A DNA stretch of 64,000 bases, taken from positions 19,015,256 to 19,079,255 of the forward strand of contig NC_089850.1 in the NCBI RefSeq assembly GCF_036373705.1. Reading direction: 5' to 3'. Made by a program: the position numbers and the translations under genes. This stretch comes from Amia ocellicauda. Its lineage: Eukaryota; Chordata; Actinopteri; Amiiformes; Amiidae. Below, in pieces: positions 50,901 to 62,089 of the stretch; position 1 is the first letter of the stretch; each line of letters starts with the position of its first letter. The notes beneath the pieces are model-generated. The model worked only from the letters and a program-made list of their open reading frames with translations. It ran no database searches and was not told the origin of the DNA.

Positions 50901-51240
50901 AATACCTTTGACTGAAAATTCTGACTTCCACCAGAGTTTTTAATTGCACCTTTAACTGAACAAACAGGTTGTCTTGTTTATACCATCAGTGGTTTTCATC
51001 TCTTCAATCGGTGGAGAGCGGTCAGGTAAGTAGGGGGACAACAACTGGGGTGTGAAAACCAGCCCGCACAGGCGAACGCTGGTGTAATGCGCCTTGAGAC
51101 ACTCACCTGCCACAGTTTGTGCAGAGGAACAGGGCAGAGAAGAGCAGCAGGAGCAGAACCAGGGCGGACAAGAGAGGCAGCTCCAGAGAGAAGGCCCTCG
51201 CTGCCGTCCAGGCCTCCAGCCCTGTCCCCACTGGAGCCAT
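43240..51240 (-). CDS. PAG1/LIME1-like transmembrane adaptor
   Basis: Likely a type III membrane scaffold for Src-family kinases and Csk in lipid rafts. Coding exons in order: 51240-51107, 48642-48588, 47960-47894, 47362-47201, 45853-45162, then probably 43281-43240. The first five join in phase to exactly 370 codons. The short outer end is followed by a Leu-rich membrane helix (about 22-39) and the palmitoylation motif CTNC (CxxC), as in PAG1 and LIME1. The large exon holds tyrosine motifs in NTYETISEL, PEYHTVEEL and SLYAKISRKNK, a proline segment GLPPIP, and an acidic tail with PPLPEKRF that resembles PAG1. The last exon, adding 13 residues, is uncertain. Human synteny (ZNF704-PAG1, SLC2A4RG-LIME1) supports the assignment. 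I cannot choose between PAG1, LIME1 and a third paralogue. Confidence 0.75.
43602..43625. repeat. (TA)n flanking the second DD36E copy
   Basis: Left half of a TA microsatellite; the right half is 44847-44898, followed by CATA units. The transposon lies between them. Confidence 0.95.
43626..44846 (+). mobile_element. Tc1/mariner (DD36E-type) transposon, copy 2
   Basis: 1221 bp, the same length and ends as the copy at 2426-3646. It inserted into a TA microsatellite within the last intron of the adaptor gene, in the opposite orientation to that gene. Its transposase frame is broken by one nonsense change. Confidence 0.95.
43774..44814 (+). pseudogene. DD36E transposase with premature stop
   Basis: Same protein as the first copy up to CHKG, where CGA has become TGA at 44533-44535, removing the third catalytic acid (Glu283). 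The frame is otherwise open to the normal stop at 44812. The change is a C-to-T within CpG, typical of methylation-driven decay. It keeps Arg after WSDES where the other copy has Pro. Confidence 0.93.
44847..44912. repeat. (TA)n(CATA)n microsatellite
   Basis: About 26 TA units, then about three CATA units, immediately right of the second DD36E copy. Confidence 0.95.
45162..45853 (-). other. Adaptor large exon (tyrosine motifs)
   Basis: Acceptor TTTTCTGCTACAG at 45854; donor CAGCAG/GTGAGT at 45161. It encodes 230 codons with three of the YxxI/V motifs. A second in-frame acceptor lies at 46001 (exon start 46000), 147 bases upstream, with an open frame between. Confidence 0.85.
46485..46961 (+). 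mobile_element. Possible solo LTR, Gypsy-like
   Basis: A CT-rich segment that includes TATTTAAAT and a repeated 'ctcctggatt' and ends ACGTGACA. This texture is common in fish Ty3/Gypsy long terminal repeats. The boundaries and a target duplication are not certain. It lies in an intron of the adaptor gene, opposite in strand. Confidence 0.35.
48676..48946. mobile_element. hAT-type MITE with 8-bp duplication
   Basis: The ends CAGTGGTTCTCAAC and, in reverse complement, CAGTGGTACTCAGC match the CAGTGGTTCTCAA-type termini of hAT (Charlie-like) elements. Both sides carry the direct repeat GTCTAAGT (48668-48675 and 48947-48954), the 8-bp target duplication expected for hAT. The 271-bp AT-rich body has no coding frame, so it is non-autonomous. 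Confidence 0.85.
48950..51100 (-). other. Adaptor intron 1 (part)
   Basis: Intronic sequence between the membrane-helix exon and the second coding exon. A 'cagtggttcccaact' hAT-like start lies near 50536. The A-run at about 49972-49989 is low complexity. No exon was identified. Confidence 0.45.
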
Positions 51241-51244
51241 GGAC
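51107..51244 (-). other. Adaptor exon with membrane helix and CxxC
   Basis: Acceptor TGTGTTTCAG at 51245, then GTCC and the ATG at 51240. The exon encodes 44 residues, including ALVLLLLLFSALFLCTNCG, and ends at GCAG/GTGAGT in phase 2. The upstream acceptor means at least one non-coding exon lies further right. Confidence 0.85.
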
Positions 51245-51304
51245 CTGAAACACACAGAAGAGCCCTGGCTTGAATTAATCATATTGTTACAACACCAAGG
51301 CATG

Positions 51305-51470
51305 GGTTGGGGGAGTGGACAGGGACCTAGACTATAAACTGGAAGGCTGTGGGTTCAAATCCCAGATAATGTGTTGCTGTTGTACCCTTGAGCAAGGTCC
51401 TTTGCTCCTTTTCAAGGCTGCTGTGGGGAAAAAGTGCCAGTCAAAACAGATCATTAATTGGTGTTAAGAA
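51305..51470 (+). repeat. tRNA-derived SINE fragment
   Basis: It contains a B-box-like GGTTCAAATCC (51352-51362) followed by 'ttgagcaaggtccttt', a pairing found in fish tRNA-derived SINEs. It is not a functional tRNA: no cloverleaf can be drawn. Confidence 0.6.
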
Positions 51471-51479
51471 ATATGCCTC

Positions 51480-52905
51480 TCCTTTACCATCTAATCCTAG
51501 GAAATAGAGCCTATATAGACCTTGGATGACTTGTGTTCTCTTTGCTTTTTTTATCAATTAATCTTATCTGTCAGTGTCTGGAATAGTAACGCTGCCTCAC
51601 ACCCAGGTCCCGTGTTTCACCACAAAGCCAGTTCTGCGCTGGATTGTCAAACCACTGAAGACTTTATATTTAAAATCTGCTTCTCACACTTCTCTACCAG
51701 CTGCTTCACAGCTTACAGATTTAGTAAGGGCAGAAGTGATGTTTCCTGAAGTCCCTGAGGTACTCTGGCCTCATTGTCTCTGTTCAAGCCTGCGCTCTGG
51801 GGTTACTGTTGTTCGACAGACTTTCGCAATGTTTTTTTGTTTGTTTTGTTTGATCTGTGAGAGTGGGTGGGCTCTCTCTTCGTGCTGCTGACATTTGATT
51901 GCGGTTTGCTTTATGGTTTTGTTTGGCTGAACAACAGCCAACTTGTTAACTTGATTTCACAATGATCAAGTGAATAATGTATATAAAATAACAGGTGTGG
52001 CAATAATAGTAATACTAATAGGGTTAACTGTATGAATTATTCTAGTTACTGTTATGAAGAATAAGACTAACAACATACTCTCACTCTGTGTCTCTCTGTT
52101 CCCTATGATGCAATTGTGCTGTTGAATTTAATTTGCCTTGACTGAAGATGGAGGCTTTGGACAGGCAGCCATTGACACTTTGACACAGGAACAGGTTTCT
52201 CTGCAGGCTACAGAGGAATCTTAACTATGATTGACACATTTCAAACCCTGGACTTTACACCCTTGCCCCCCTGGCCTCCTTTCCCCCAGGCCAGTCTAAT
52301 TCCCCTGCACCTGAGAAGCTCAACCGAAGGGGAAAAGAGGTTTCTGAGATCTGGTGGAGGTGCAGGAGCTCTCATCGTGCTGTAGACAGGGTCACTGACT
52401 CACAGCTCTCTCGCCGCAGTGCACACAGTGTGACGCGGGGGAATGAGTGGCCTGGCTTGAACTCCAGTCCTTCGGAACCTAAAATGTTTCCATTCTTGCC
52501 GCTTGCTGGTCTAATCTGACGTCATGAGTCTCTCTGCCAAAACAAAACCGGCAGCAGCAGCAAAGCAAGCTTAGGAAACACAGATGGACGTTTCTCACTT
52601 GCTCTCTGTTGGCTTCTTTGCTTAAGGACATTTAATTCCCACATTTGTCTCTGTGTCTGCCTCTCAACTCAGTGTGATGTCACCAAACAAACCCACATTG
52701 GAGCATTGTTCTATAATTTACCAAGAGGTGCAACATTTAGAGATGTTTGGTTTGATGAAAAAGCATCCGTCTCTCGCAGCAGCCACAAGCTGACGCAAAT
52801 AGGAACAGCGAGAACCAGATCATTATTTTAGAATCGCACTGAAGAGCTTGTGTACCAGCAGTACATAAATATACAAACAGATATAATGGAATGTAAGTAG
52901 AACAA
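51480..52905. other. Non-coding segment upstream of the adaptor coding start
   Basis: No coding exon recognised. A moderately GC-rich patch near 52250-52450 carries a minus-strand GAGCT/GTGAGT donor-like site around 52415 that could end a non-coding exon. Confidence 0.35.
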
Positions 52906-53141
52906 AGATATACAGTGGGGGAAAAAAGTATTTGATCCCCTGCTGATTTTGTACGTTTGCCCACTGACAAAGAAATGATCAGTCTATAATTTTAATGGTA
53001 GGTGTATTTTAACAGTGAGAGACAGAATAACAACAAAAATATCCAGAAAAACGCATTTCAAAAAAGTTATACATTGATTTGCATGTTAATGAGAGAAATA
53101 AGTATTTGATCCCCTATCAATCAGCAAAATTTCTGGCTCCC

Positions 53142-53230
53142 AGGTGTCTTTTATACAGGTAACGAGCTGAGATTAGGAGCACTCTCTTAGTGCTCCTAAT
53201 CTCAGCTCGTTACCTGTATAAAAGACACCT
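53142..53230. repeat. Perfect 42-bp-arm hairpin in Tc1 copy A
   Basis: Arms 53142-53183 and 53189-53230 are exact reverse complements with a five-base loop (53184-53188). The structure lies just upstream of the transposase ATG, so it would be in its 5' UTR. Confidence 0.95.
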
Positions 53231-53273
53231 GTCCACAGAAGCAATCAATCAATCAGATTCCAAACTCTCCACC

Positions 53274-54287
53274 ATGGCCAAGACCAAAGAGCTGTCCAAG
53301 GATGTCAGGGACAAGATTGTAGACCTACACAAGGCTGGAATGGGCTACAAGACCATCGCCAAGCAGCTTGGTGAGAAGGTGACAACAGTTGGTGCGATTA
53401 TTCGCAAATGGAAGAAACACAAAATAACTGTCAGTCTCCCTCGGTCTGGGGCTCCATGCAAGATCTCACCTCGTGGAGTTTCAATGATCATGAGAACGGT
53501 GAGGAATCAGCCCAGAACTACACGGGAGGATCTTGTTAATGATCTCAAGGCAGCTGGGACCATTGTCACCAAGAAAACAATTGGTAACACACTACGCCGT
53601 GAAGGACTGAAATCCTGCAGCGCCTGCAAGGTCCCCCTGCTCAAGAAAGCACATGTACAGGCCCGTCTGAAGTTTGCCAGTGAACATCTGAATGATTCAG
53701 AGGAGAACTGGGTGAAAGTGTTGTGGTCAGATGAGACCAAAATCGAGCTCTTTGGCATCAACTCAACTCACCGTGTTTGGAGGAGGAGGAATGACCCCAA
53801 GAACACCATCCCCACCGTCAAACATGGAGGTGGAAACATTATGCTTTGGGGGTGTTTTTCTGCTAAGGGGACAGGACAACTGCACCACATCAACGGGACG
53901 ATGGACGGGGCCATGTAGCGTCAAATCTTGGGTGAGAACCTCCTTCCCTCAGCCAGGGCATTGAAAATGGGTCGTGGATGGGTATACCAGCATGACAATG
54001 ACCCAAAACACACAGCCAAGGCAACAAAGGAGTGGCTCAAGAAGAAGCACATTAAGGTCCTGGAGTGGCCTAGCCAGTCTCCAGACCTTAATCCCATAGA
54101 AAATCTGTGGAGGGAGCTGAAGGTTCGAGTTGCCAAACGTCAGCCTTGAAACCTTAATGACTTGGAGAGGATCTGCAAAGAGGAGTGGGACAAAATCCCT
54201 CCTGAGATGTGTGCAAACCTGGTGGCCAACTACAAGAAACGTCTGACCTCTGTGATTGCCAACAAGGGTTTTGCCACCAAGTACTAA
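53274..54287 (+). pseudogene. Tc1 transposase, two nonsense codons (copy A)
   Basis: The ATG at 53274 (ACCATGGCC context) begins [20 protein letters not shown]. The helix-turn-helix regions and the acids in [13 protein letters not shown] and NPIENLW are visible, with 34 residues between the last two. The frame is interrupted by TAG at 53916-53918 (codon 215) and TGA at 54147-54149 (codon 292). It lacks frameshifts and ends with TAA at 54285-54287. Confidence 0.93.
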
Positions 54288-55056
54288 GTCGAAGGGGTCA
54301 AATACTTATTTCCCTCATTAACATGCAAATCAATTTATAACTTTTTTGAAATGTGTTTTTCTGGATTTTTTTGTTGTTATTCTGTCTCTCACTGTTAAAA
54401 TACACCTACCATTAAAATGATAGACTGATCATTTATTTGTCAGTGGGCAAACGTACAAAATCAGCAGGGGATCAAATACTTTTTTCCCTCACTGTATATG
54501 CCCAGGCTCACACTAGTACCATTATGCTGTGCTTTTGCCCTTGAAACAATATATGCAATATAGCATACAATTATATCTATATATATGATTTGTTTATTTA
54601 CTTGTTCCCCAAGAGAATACAAGGGGTTACAAAAACTGTCTGACACAGCTATATGTACAAATGTATAGAAATGGGTTCAAGGAGTGACATTGAGCAACTG
54701 GAGTAGAGGGGAGGAAGTGAGACCACATAATGGAAACTGTTTGCTTAAACTGCCCTTAGTTGTACAGGGTATAGTGTAGGAGCAGATATTGTATTGCGAA
54801 AGGGTCTTCTACACTTAATTGCTTAATTAGTAGACATCCTTAAGATATACAGTGAGGGAAAAAAGTATTTGATACCCTGCTGATTTTGTACGTTTGCTCA
54901 CTGACAAAGAAATGATCAGTCTATCATTTTAATGGTAGGTGTATTTTAACAGTGAGAGAATGAATAACAACAAAAAAATCCAGAAAAACGCATTTCAAAA
55001 AAGTTATAAATTGATTTGCATGTTAATGAGGGAAATAAGTATTTGACCCCTTCGAC

Positions 55057-56075
55057 TTAGTACTTGGTGGCAAAACCCTTGTTGGCAATCACAGCGGTCA
55101 GACGTTTCTTGTAGTTGGCCACCAGGTTTGCACACATCTCAGGAGGGATTTTGTCCCACTCCTCTTTGCAGATCCTCTCCAAGTCATTAAGGTCTCGAGG
55201 CTGACGTTTGGCAACTCGAACCTTCAGCTCCCTCCACAGATTTTCTATGGGATTAAGGTCTGGAGACTGGCTAGGCCACTCCAGGACCTTAATGTGCTTT
55301 TTCTTGAGCCACTCCTTTGTTGCCTTGGCTGTGTGTTTTGGGTCATTGTCATGCTGGAATACCCATCCACGACCCATTTTCAATGCCCTGGCTGAGGGAA
55401 GGAGGTTCTCACCCAAGATTTGACGGTACATGGCCCCGTCCATCGTCCCTTTGATGCGGTGCAGTTGTCCTGTCCCCTTAGCAGAAAAACACCCCCAAAG
55501 CATAATGTTTCCACCTCCATGTTTGACGGTGGGGATGGTGTTCTTGGGGTCATTCCTCCTCCTCCAAACACGGCGAGTTGAGTTGAGTTGATGCCAAAGA
55601 GCTCGATTTTGGTCTCATCTGACCACAACACTTTCACCCAGTTCTCCTCTGAATCATTCAGATGTTCACTGGCAAACTTCAGACGGGCCTGTACATGTGC
55701 TTTCTTGAGCAGGGGGACCTTGCGGGCGCTGCAGGATTTCAGTCCTTCACGGCGTAGTGTGTTACCAATTGTTTTCTTGGTGACTATGGTCCCAGCTGCC
55801 TTGAGATCATTAACAAGATCCTCCCGTGTAGTTCTGGGCTGATTCCTCACTGTTCTTATGATCATTGAAACTCCATGAGGTGAGATCTTGCATGGAGCCC
55901 CAGACCGAGGGAGACTGACAGTTATTTTGTGTTTCTTCCATTTGCGAATAATCGCACCAACTTTTGTCACCTTCTCACCAAGCTTCTTGGCGATGGTCTT
56001 GTAGCCCATTCCAGCCTTGTGTAGGTCTACGATCTTGTCCCTGACATCCTTGGACGGCTCTTTGGTCTTGGCCAT
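55057..56075 (-). pseudogene. Tc1 transposase, one frameshift (copy B)
   Basis: The start codon at 56075-56073 and the stop at 55059-55057 span 1019 nt, five more than the other copy. The extra bases are a duplicated GAGTT unit near 55574-55590 that shifts the frame after the first catalytic Asp. No nonsense codon is seen in either frame segment, and all three catalytic acids remain. Confidence 0.93.
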
Positions 56076-56118
56076 GGTGGAGAGTTTGGAATCTGATTGA
56101 TTGATTGCTTCTGTGGAC

Positions 56119-56207
56119 AGGTGTCTTTTATACAGGTAACGAGCTGAGATTAGGAGCACTAAGAGAGTGCTCCTAATCTCAGCTCGTTACCTGTGTAAAA
56201 GACACCT
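56119..56207. repeat. 42-bp-arm hairpin in Tc1 copy B
   Basis: Arms 56119-56160 and 56166-56207 with a five-base loop. One mismatch is seen (TATA against TGTA near 56195). It corresponds to the hairpin of the neighbouring copy. Confidence 0.93.
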
Positions 56208-58016
56208 GGGAGCCAGAAATCTTGCTGATTGATAGGAGATCAAATACTTATTTCACCCATTAACATGCAAATCAATTTATAACTTTTTTGAAATGCGTTT
56301 TTCTGGATTTTGTTGTTGTTATTCTGTCTCTCATTGTTAAAATACACCTACCATTAAAATTATAGACTGATCATTTCTTTGTCAGTGGGCAAACGTACAA
56401 AATCAGCAGGGGATCAAATACTTTTTTCCCTCACTGTACCTGTTTATCTTACCCATAAACCATTCTGATCTGGTGAAGATTGCAGTGTTTCATGTAATAC
56501 AGTAAGTCACACATATTTTACTTAAATATTTTGTGGGACTCAAATCTTGGGTGTACTCTGTTGGGAACTTATTTAATTTAAATACATGGGAAATTTATTC
56601 TTATTAATTAATTTATTTTCATCATGTATGACTTTAAAAAATATATCTGTGGCACTGAAGGTGCACTAAAGAGCTATGGCACACCGGTTGGGACACACTA
56701 TGTTAAATAACTTCATAATAATAAAATGAAAGATTTAAAAAGAAGCACATATTGTCTTTGCAAACCACAGTCACTGCAGCTCATTGACACAATGTCTCCA
56801 CTTTCTTCTTTAATGTTCTCTGTTTCCTGTGCAGTTGTGAGTTACACCCAGAGCTTACATTTTGATTTAGAGTCAACACTGCCTCTTCTGAAGTGTGCCA
56901 TAGTAGCCACAAGATCATCAGTTCTTCCTATATTTATATATCTACAATTGGGTGCTTTTTGATACAGATGCACATACAGTAGGAAATGACTATTGTTTGA
57001 CTGATTCAACAGGCAGTGGCTATTGCTGTGACACCCAATAATAGTCTGTGTGGAGTATTTAAACAGACACAGCCCACTTTGTTTTACGTCCATGTCTTCT
57101 GTAACCTTTATGCTGTGTATAAAAGAAAAATGAAAAAGATAAAGATAGCATTGTGTTCTAAATTAATAGCTTGTATATGGGAGAACTCCGAGCTGAACAA
57201 AATGTTCTTTTCATGTATTGAAATTAAGTGGTCTGTAGCACTTGAAAAAAAAAAGAATGACCAACATGCATTGCTGTCTACATACCTGCATAAATATAGA
57301 TCCAGCCTGGAGCAAACATTTTGACTGCGTTGTGCATTTAGTCAATGTGTCACTAAAAGCAACTAGGACAGAAATAAGCTGTGGCACTGCCATTCAAATT
57401 AGACCCCATGATATGTGGTGTATCCATATATTCATACAGTATGTGGTACTTTTCCCCCGATCAGAATAAACTTGGAAAGTCCAACCTGTTTCTGTACACC
57501 AATAATCATTGTACAGGAAGTGAGTCTAGTTTATTAAACAGTTGCAGACTCTGTATTTCAGAAGCCAAGGACTGAGTGACCTCAAAATTATAATGATAAT
57601 ATTGATAATAATAATGTCAATAGTAGGAGTTACTCTGCCAGTGGCTTTTATGTTTGGTATGCCATCTAATATCTGTATTCAGTGTGTGTGACTTCCAGAG
57701 GTTGCTTATTTACACTGGACTGTAATACTGGATCACTGTGGTCAAGGAGTGGTGTTCAGTTATCAGGAGGTTACAAGCTGGTATCTTTACAGAGGCAACA
57801 ATAAAACACTGCACCATCCCAGAGGGTTGAAACAAAAGTGTCAGATTGTAACTCTAGATAAAATTACCCCTCCTGCTTTCTTATCAGTTCCCTCAGGCGA
57901 GGCAGTGCAATAACTCAGGGCAGGATTTCTACACTTTCTCCTACTTGTACAAATTGTCAAAGATTCATTTGTTAGTTCGTAATGTTTTCAATCAGTCTTC
58001 TTTTGGGTGTTTTAGG

Positions 58017-58049
<33 letters not shown>
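58017..58049. repeat. (TA)n microsatellite
   Basis: About 16 TA units. Confidence 0.95.
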
Positions 58050-58051
<2 letters not shown>

Positions 58052-58553
58052 AGTTTTTGTTCTGAGTTTACTTCCTTCATGTATGCAAGTTCACTTCCTA
58101 AGAGGCTTTATCACTTTTAAAATCATCCCAGCCAACAATGAATCAAACAGAATGGCAGAAACAAAAACATCACTTTTTTGTCATTTATGTCTTAACCCTT
58201 TGTGTTTTTTGGGGAAGATACAAATACAATTATTGTAATGGATCAAGCAATACCAGTAGTAATAATAATAATAATATTATAAATATTATATTGATACTTT
58301 TACTACAGCCAGATGTGAACCGGACAGAAAGGAGAGCTGGGGCCTTCATGGCTCAGGGTGGACCTGTTCTACACATTATCCACTTCACAGACACTGGCTA
58401 CTTGAGGACGCCGAGCATTTGAGGACTGGAATTAAGGACAAAGGCTGTCACCCAATGGATTGAGTTTATAATCATATCAGTCAGGCGGTATTGGAAACAG
58501 GACAAATGCTAAAGAATGGTATTGTACGCTTTGGTAATATGTCACAATGCCAG

Positions 58554-58556
<3 letters not shown>

Positions 58557-58590
<34 letters not shown>
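58557..58590. repeat. (CA)n microsatellite
   Basis: About 17 CA units. Confidence 0.97.
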
Positions 58591-58593
<3 letters not shown>

Positions 58594-60229
58594 CGTGACA
58601 TTACTGAGAAGATACTTTAAATGCATCTAAACATTTTACCATCAGTCTATCATGTAGGTGATGATCAATTTTGTCAGGGGGGGATTATGCTAAAATAATG
58701 TATTTTTAAAAGCATTACAGTGATATTCAATCTCATATGATATTACTTCCCACTATTAGCAGGGCTTGTTTTATAATTAGCCGCAACCTGATGCATTGAT
58801 TGCTCAATTGTGTGAATGTCCAGTTTCATCAGAGTCAGAGGGCTCAAATTTTGTACTTTCAGATTGAACTTTCCAATTCTCTACTGGGATAAATTGAGCC
58901 TTCTCACAGGTTATACAATATATTAAGAATGTATACTAACCCGTCAGTACGGTACAAATGGTGGTTTATGGCTACCATTAGAAAAATGAACAATCCAAAT
59001 AATTTGCTTCTTATGTATTATCTATATTCATCAAATTGTGCACCAAACATAATTCAAAATAATTTCTTTCCTGCACCACCAATTTAACAGTTCGCACCAC
59101 AGCTTCCTGCAACCACCTTTGATTGTTTGGTAAAGAAAGGAAGATGAGTAAGAATACATATAGCGACACAATTTGTGAAGAGACCCCATTGTAATGTAAC
59201 TTCATTGAGCAGAATGATTATTATTAGTGCACAAGCTTTTTATTCTGTGTGTAACCTAAGGAGGGAGGATATACTTTTGTGAAGGAAGGGTTGTTCCTTG
59301 CAATTACAAACTGTATTGAGTCGCTGAGAAACAGGTTCTGGAGCCCTGCATGAACAGGATTGTCCCATTGCTATTGCATTTGTCACGTTGCATTATCACT
59401 AGCCTGGTTTGAGAACAATTCATTCTCAACTTTGGAGCATTCATTTTACAGAACAAACAAAAAGGGATCTTTATTTACTTTATATTCCTTTTTGATTTTG
59501 GTTTTTGGTGATAGAACCTGAATCCGTTGTATAATTTTAAAAAAGTTTATTTTTGGTTAGAAAGGGACCAAATATGCTGTGTCTCAACATGACCAGAAAG
59601 ATGCCATGGGATCCAATCAGCTTTTATAATAGCAGTTGCATAATAAAACAAACACAAAACTCATCAAGAATGAGTTAAACATGAACACCATGGTTGTAAA
59701 AGGGATCAGCTAGCTGCATGCCTTAATAATCCTGACTCAGGATGGTAAGAAAGCCATTTATGTCCTGGATCAGCATTGTCACTGCCCAGGCACTTATTGC
59801 TGATTAAGTTATGTAGCCTCATTCCAGTACAAAATATTGCCACAGCTCACCTCTAGATTTACCTTCTACATCCAGCTGTTATTGCAGGGCTGCAAGTGTC
59901 TCTAGATTCTTTCTATTACATAATCTCGTTATATTATCAATCTGACAGATATACAGCATGTGAAGGTTTCTTGTGACTGTCGATGGCTTCAAAAATGGTT
60001 TCGATTCAAGGTGCCACTACCTGTAAAGTAATCTGCAGCCTGTAGAAAAGCATCTAGTTTATCAGCTAATCAGACCCAGATAAAGACATGGGAACTGGTT
60101 TGGAACAAAAGTGTGTCAACCTTCAGGAGCTTAGCTGGAGATAGCTGCTCATTATTAAATGCCCTTCTCTCCACTGTATAGTTACAAACACAAAACAGCA
60201 GCCAGCACAGGAGTCGCGGGGAGTTCAAT

Positions 60230-60480
60230 TACTTACACAGAAGCGGCAGGCTCCTGGCACCTGTTTCCCTGGCCTGTGCGCTGGGTACGGCTTCTCAATT
60301 AATTTCACAGGTTCCACACTAGGTTTGGCTAGGCGTCCTGTGTTGGAGAGAGCGCGCCGGCTCTGCTTACCTGCCTCGAGCGCCACCTCAGCCTTAGCCA
60401 GTTAGGTGGCTTCCTGCTGCTCTGTCTGAACACACTGCACTAAATGCTCAGCTGGCCACAACCTTTGAAACTGCAGCAGT
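60230..60480 (-). promoter_or_regulatory. Candidate adaptor first exon(s) and promoter
   Basis: A locally GC- and CpG-richer patch with two good minus-strand donors: GGCAG/GTAAGC at about 60373/60372 and TTCTGT/GTAAGT at about 60239/60238. No coding frame is evident. It could supply the 5' UTR spliced to the acceptor at 51245. The link over 9 kb is an inference. Confidence 0.3.
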
Positions 60481-60489
60481 GAAGAACTT

Positions 60490-62085
60490 TGATCAGCAAG
60501 ACTTCCTCATTCTCTCTTTCGCTCTCTCTGCCGTTCTACTCACCTGATTGGCCTTTAGGGCCGTGTATTATAAATGTGTTTTTACTCCCCCACCCCAACC
60601 CCCCCCACACCCTTACATGGCACGGTGCTTGTGTTTTGACTCCCTTAAAAAATGTAAAATCAAATATTTTTACTACTAACCTCCAATCCAGGCTGACCGG
60701 TTAAGATTTATTTTTAGATATGGAAACGGTGACTTAAAGCCAAAACATGAGGGTGCTCTGTGATCAGCCACAGATCGGCTCTCACATCCCTGTGGCTGTT
60801 GGCCAGAGACAGAGAAGAACCCACAGGTTGATGCAAACAAGTATTGTGTTTTTCTGTGAGGGTGGGCCAGAGAGTGAATGTGACAAGGTTTAAATTGGAG
60901 AAACATAACATAACCATCTGAAAATGGTTTAATCAGCTGCCTCAAAATTATATAAAAAAAATCACTTGAGTCAGTGACATTGAGTAACCCTTGTGCCAAC
61001 CCATGTGATGTGTATATAACAGGTCACTTTACCAGGCCTCTGGATGTGACATATGTGTTAAGGTTCCTATGGGTTAAGTGACAACCTAATAATCAGTTGT
61101 CACACCAGTCAATCTACAGCAGCTTGCAGGCCTTCTCAAACCAATAAAACATTGCTGTGCTATTATAACCTGGGCTCAGACTCTTGGTCTGGTTGACCTG
61201 GCTGGCTGGGTCAAGGCCAATCCAGTCCCCATCTCTCTTTGTGATGCAGTCTGCAGTCACAGCCCCTACAGCTGTAAATTCTCAGCCTCTAGTCCTTTAG
61301 AGCTGCAATGAAGTGTTACCAAATGACCCTCTGTTTTCATACCAAGCATACTAATTGTGAATAGCTGTTGGGGGCTGACATTAAACAATATTCACACTGA
61401 CAATGCTCCTGCAAAAACACCCTGCACAATCGATTCTTTGCTAGGTAGAACTTGGTTTAGTTGGTTTCAACATAAGGGTAAACTTTAAGAAGTTTGACAT
61501 TGAAGAATACTTTTACCTCAGAGAACTGACTTCCAATTGACTCTTGCTCACTCACACAGTGCAAGACTGATGAGGGCACTATGGACAGAGATAAAGACCC
61601 CACTGCCTTTAGACTGGGCGTTCTAATGCCTCATTTACAGAGACATAGTCTGAATCCCAGACTGAGTTAGTTTCTTAGGTGTCACACTAAATTAAGAGGA
61701 TGGATTCTGAAAGGATAGTAATGTTGCATTTAGCCACAAGGGGGAGTAAAGCGCTGTAAATGTTTTCAGTAATGCTTAATATTTCTTTCTTAGCAGTCAC
61801 CCCTATTAAGGGAAATTGACAGTTTATACAAAAACAATGTTAAGCATTACAAAAGAGCAGAAATAAAATCAATACAAAATACAATAGGCATACATCCTAG
61901 TTCAAAGAGCTAACAAGTGCAGACACAATACAGTGAAGTCGTACGTGCTAAAGGGAGGGGACATAGGAGAAGTCCCAGTAACACAAAATAGGTTCCAACA
62001 ATACATAAGTAAGCAGGAACATAAGGAAGCAAAGTTAATGAACATGCATAATATCAGGAGTGCTGAGCAGCCCTGGATATTAAGC
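60490..62085. other. Intergenic, no gene seen
   Basis: Ordinary AT-rich sequence with a C-rich run near 60585-60612. Short open frames match nothing recognisable. Confidence 0.5.
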
Positions 62086-62089
62086 TGTT

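Larger units (their letters stand above)
52913..54494 (+). mobile_element. Tc1-like transposon (DD34E), copy A
   Basis: 1582 bp flanked by TA (52911-52912 and 54495-54496). Inverted repeats of about 200 bp (52913-53115 and 54293-54494) each carry two copies of a GGGAAAAAAGTATTTGA-like direct repeat, the IR/DR layout of fish Tc1 elements. I recognise the sequence type from salmonid Tc1 transposons. It contains a broken transposase and a long internal hairpin. Confidence 0.93.
54850..56436 (-). mobile_element. Tc1-like transposon (DD34E), copy B
   Basis: 1587 bp, TA on both sides (54848-54849 and 56437-56438). Same family as the neighbouring copy, opposite orientation, 355 bp away. The ends and the internal hairpin are preserved. 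Confidence 0.93.
56440..60190. other. Intergenic or intronic, no gene seen
   Basis: AT-rich sequence with microsatellites. If the adaptor's non-coding first exon is at about 60.3 kb, this is its first intron. Confidence 0.45.

Noticed and set aside
51345..51375. tRNA gene suggested by GGTTCAAATCC
   Set aside because: There is no cloverleaf, anticodon arm or acceptor stem. The downstream sequence fits a SINE.
53507..54136. Opposite-strand frames inside the Tc1 copies, also at 55208-55842
   Set aside because: They are antisense shadows of the transposase, duplicated because the element is duplicated.
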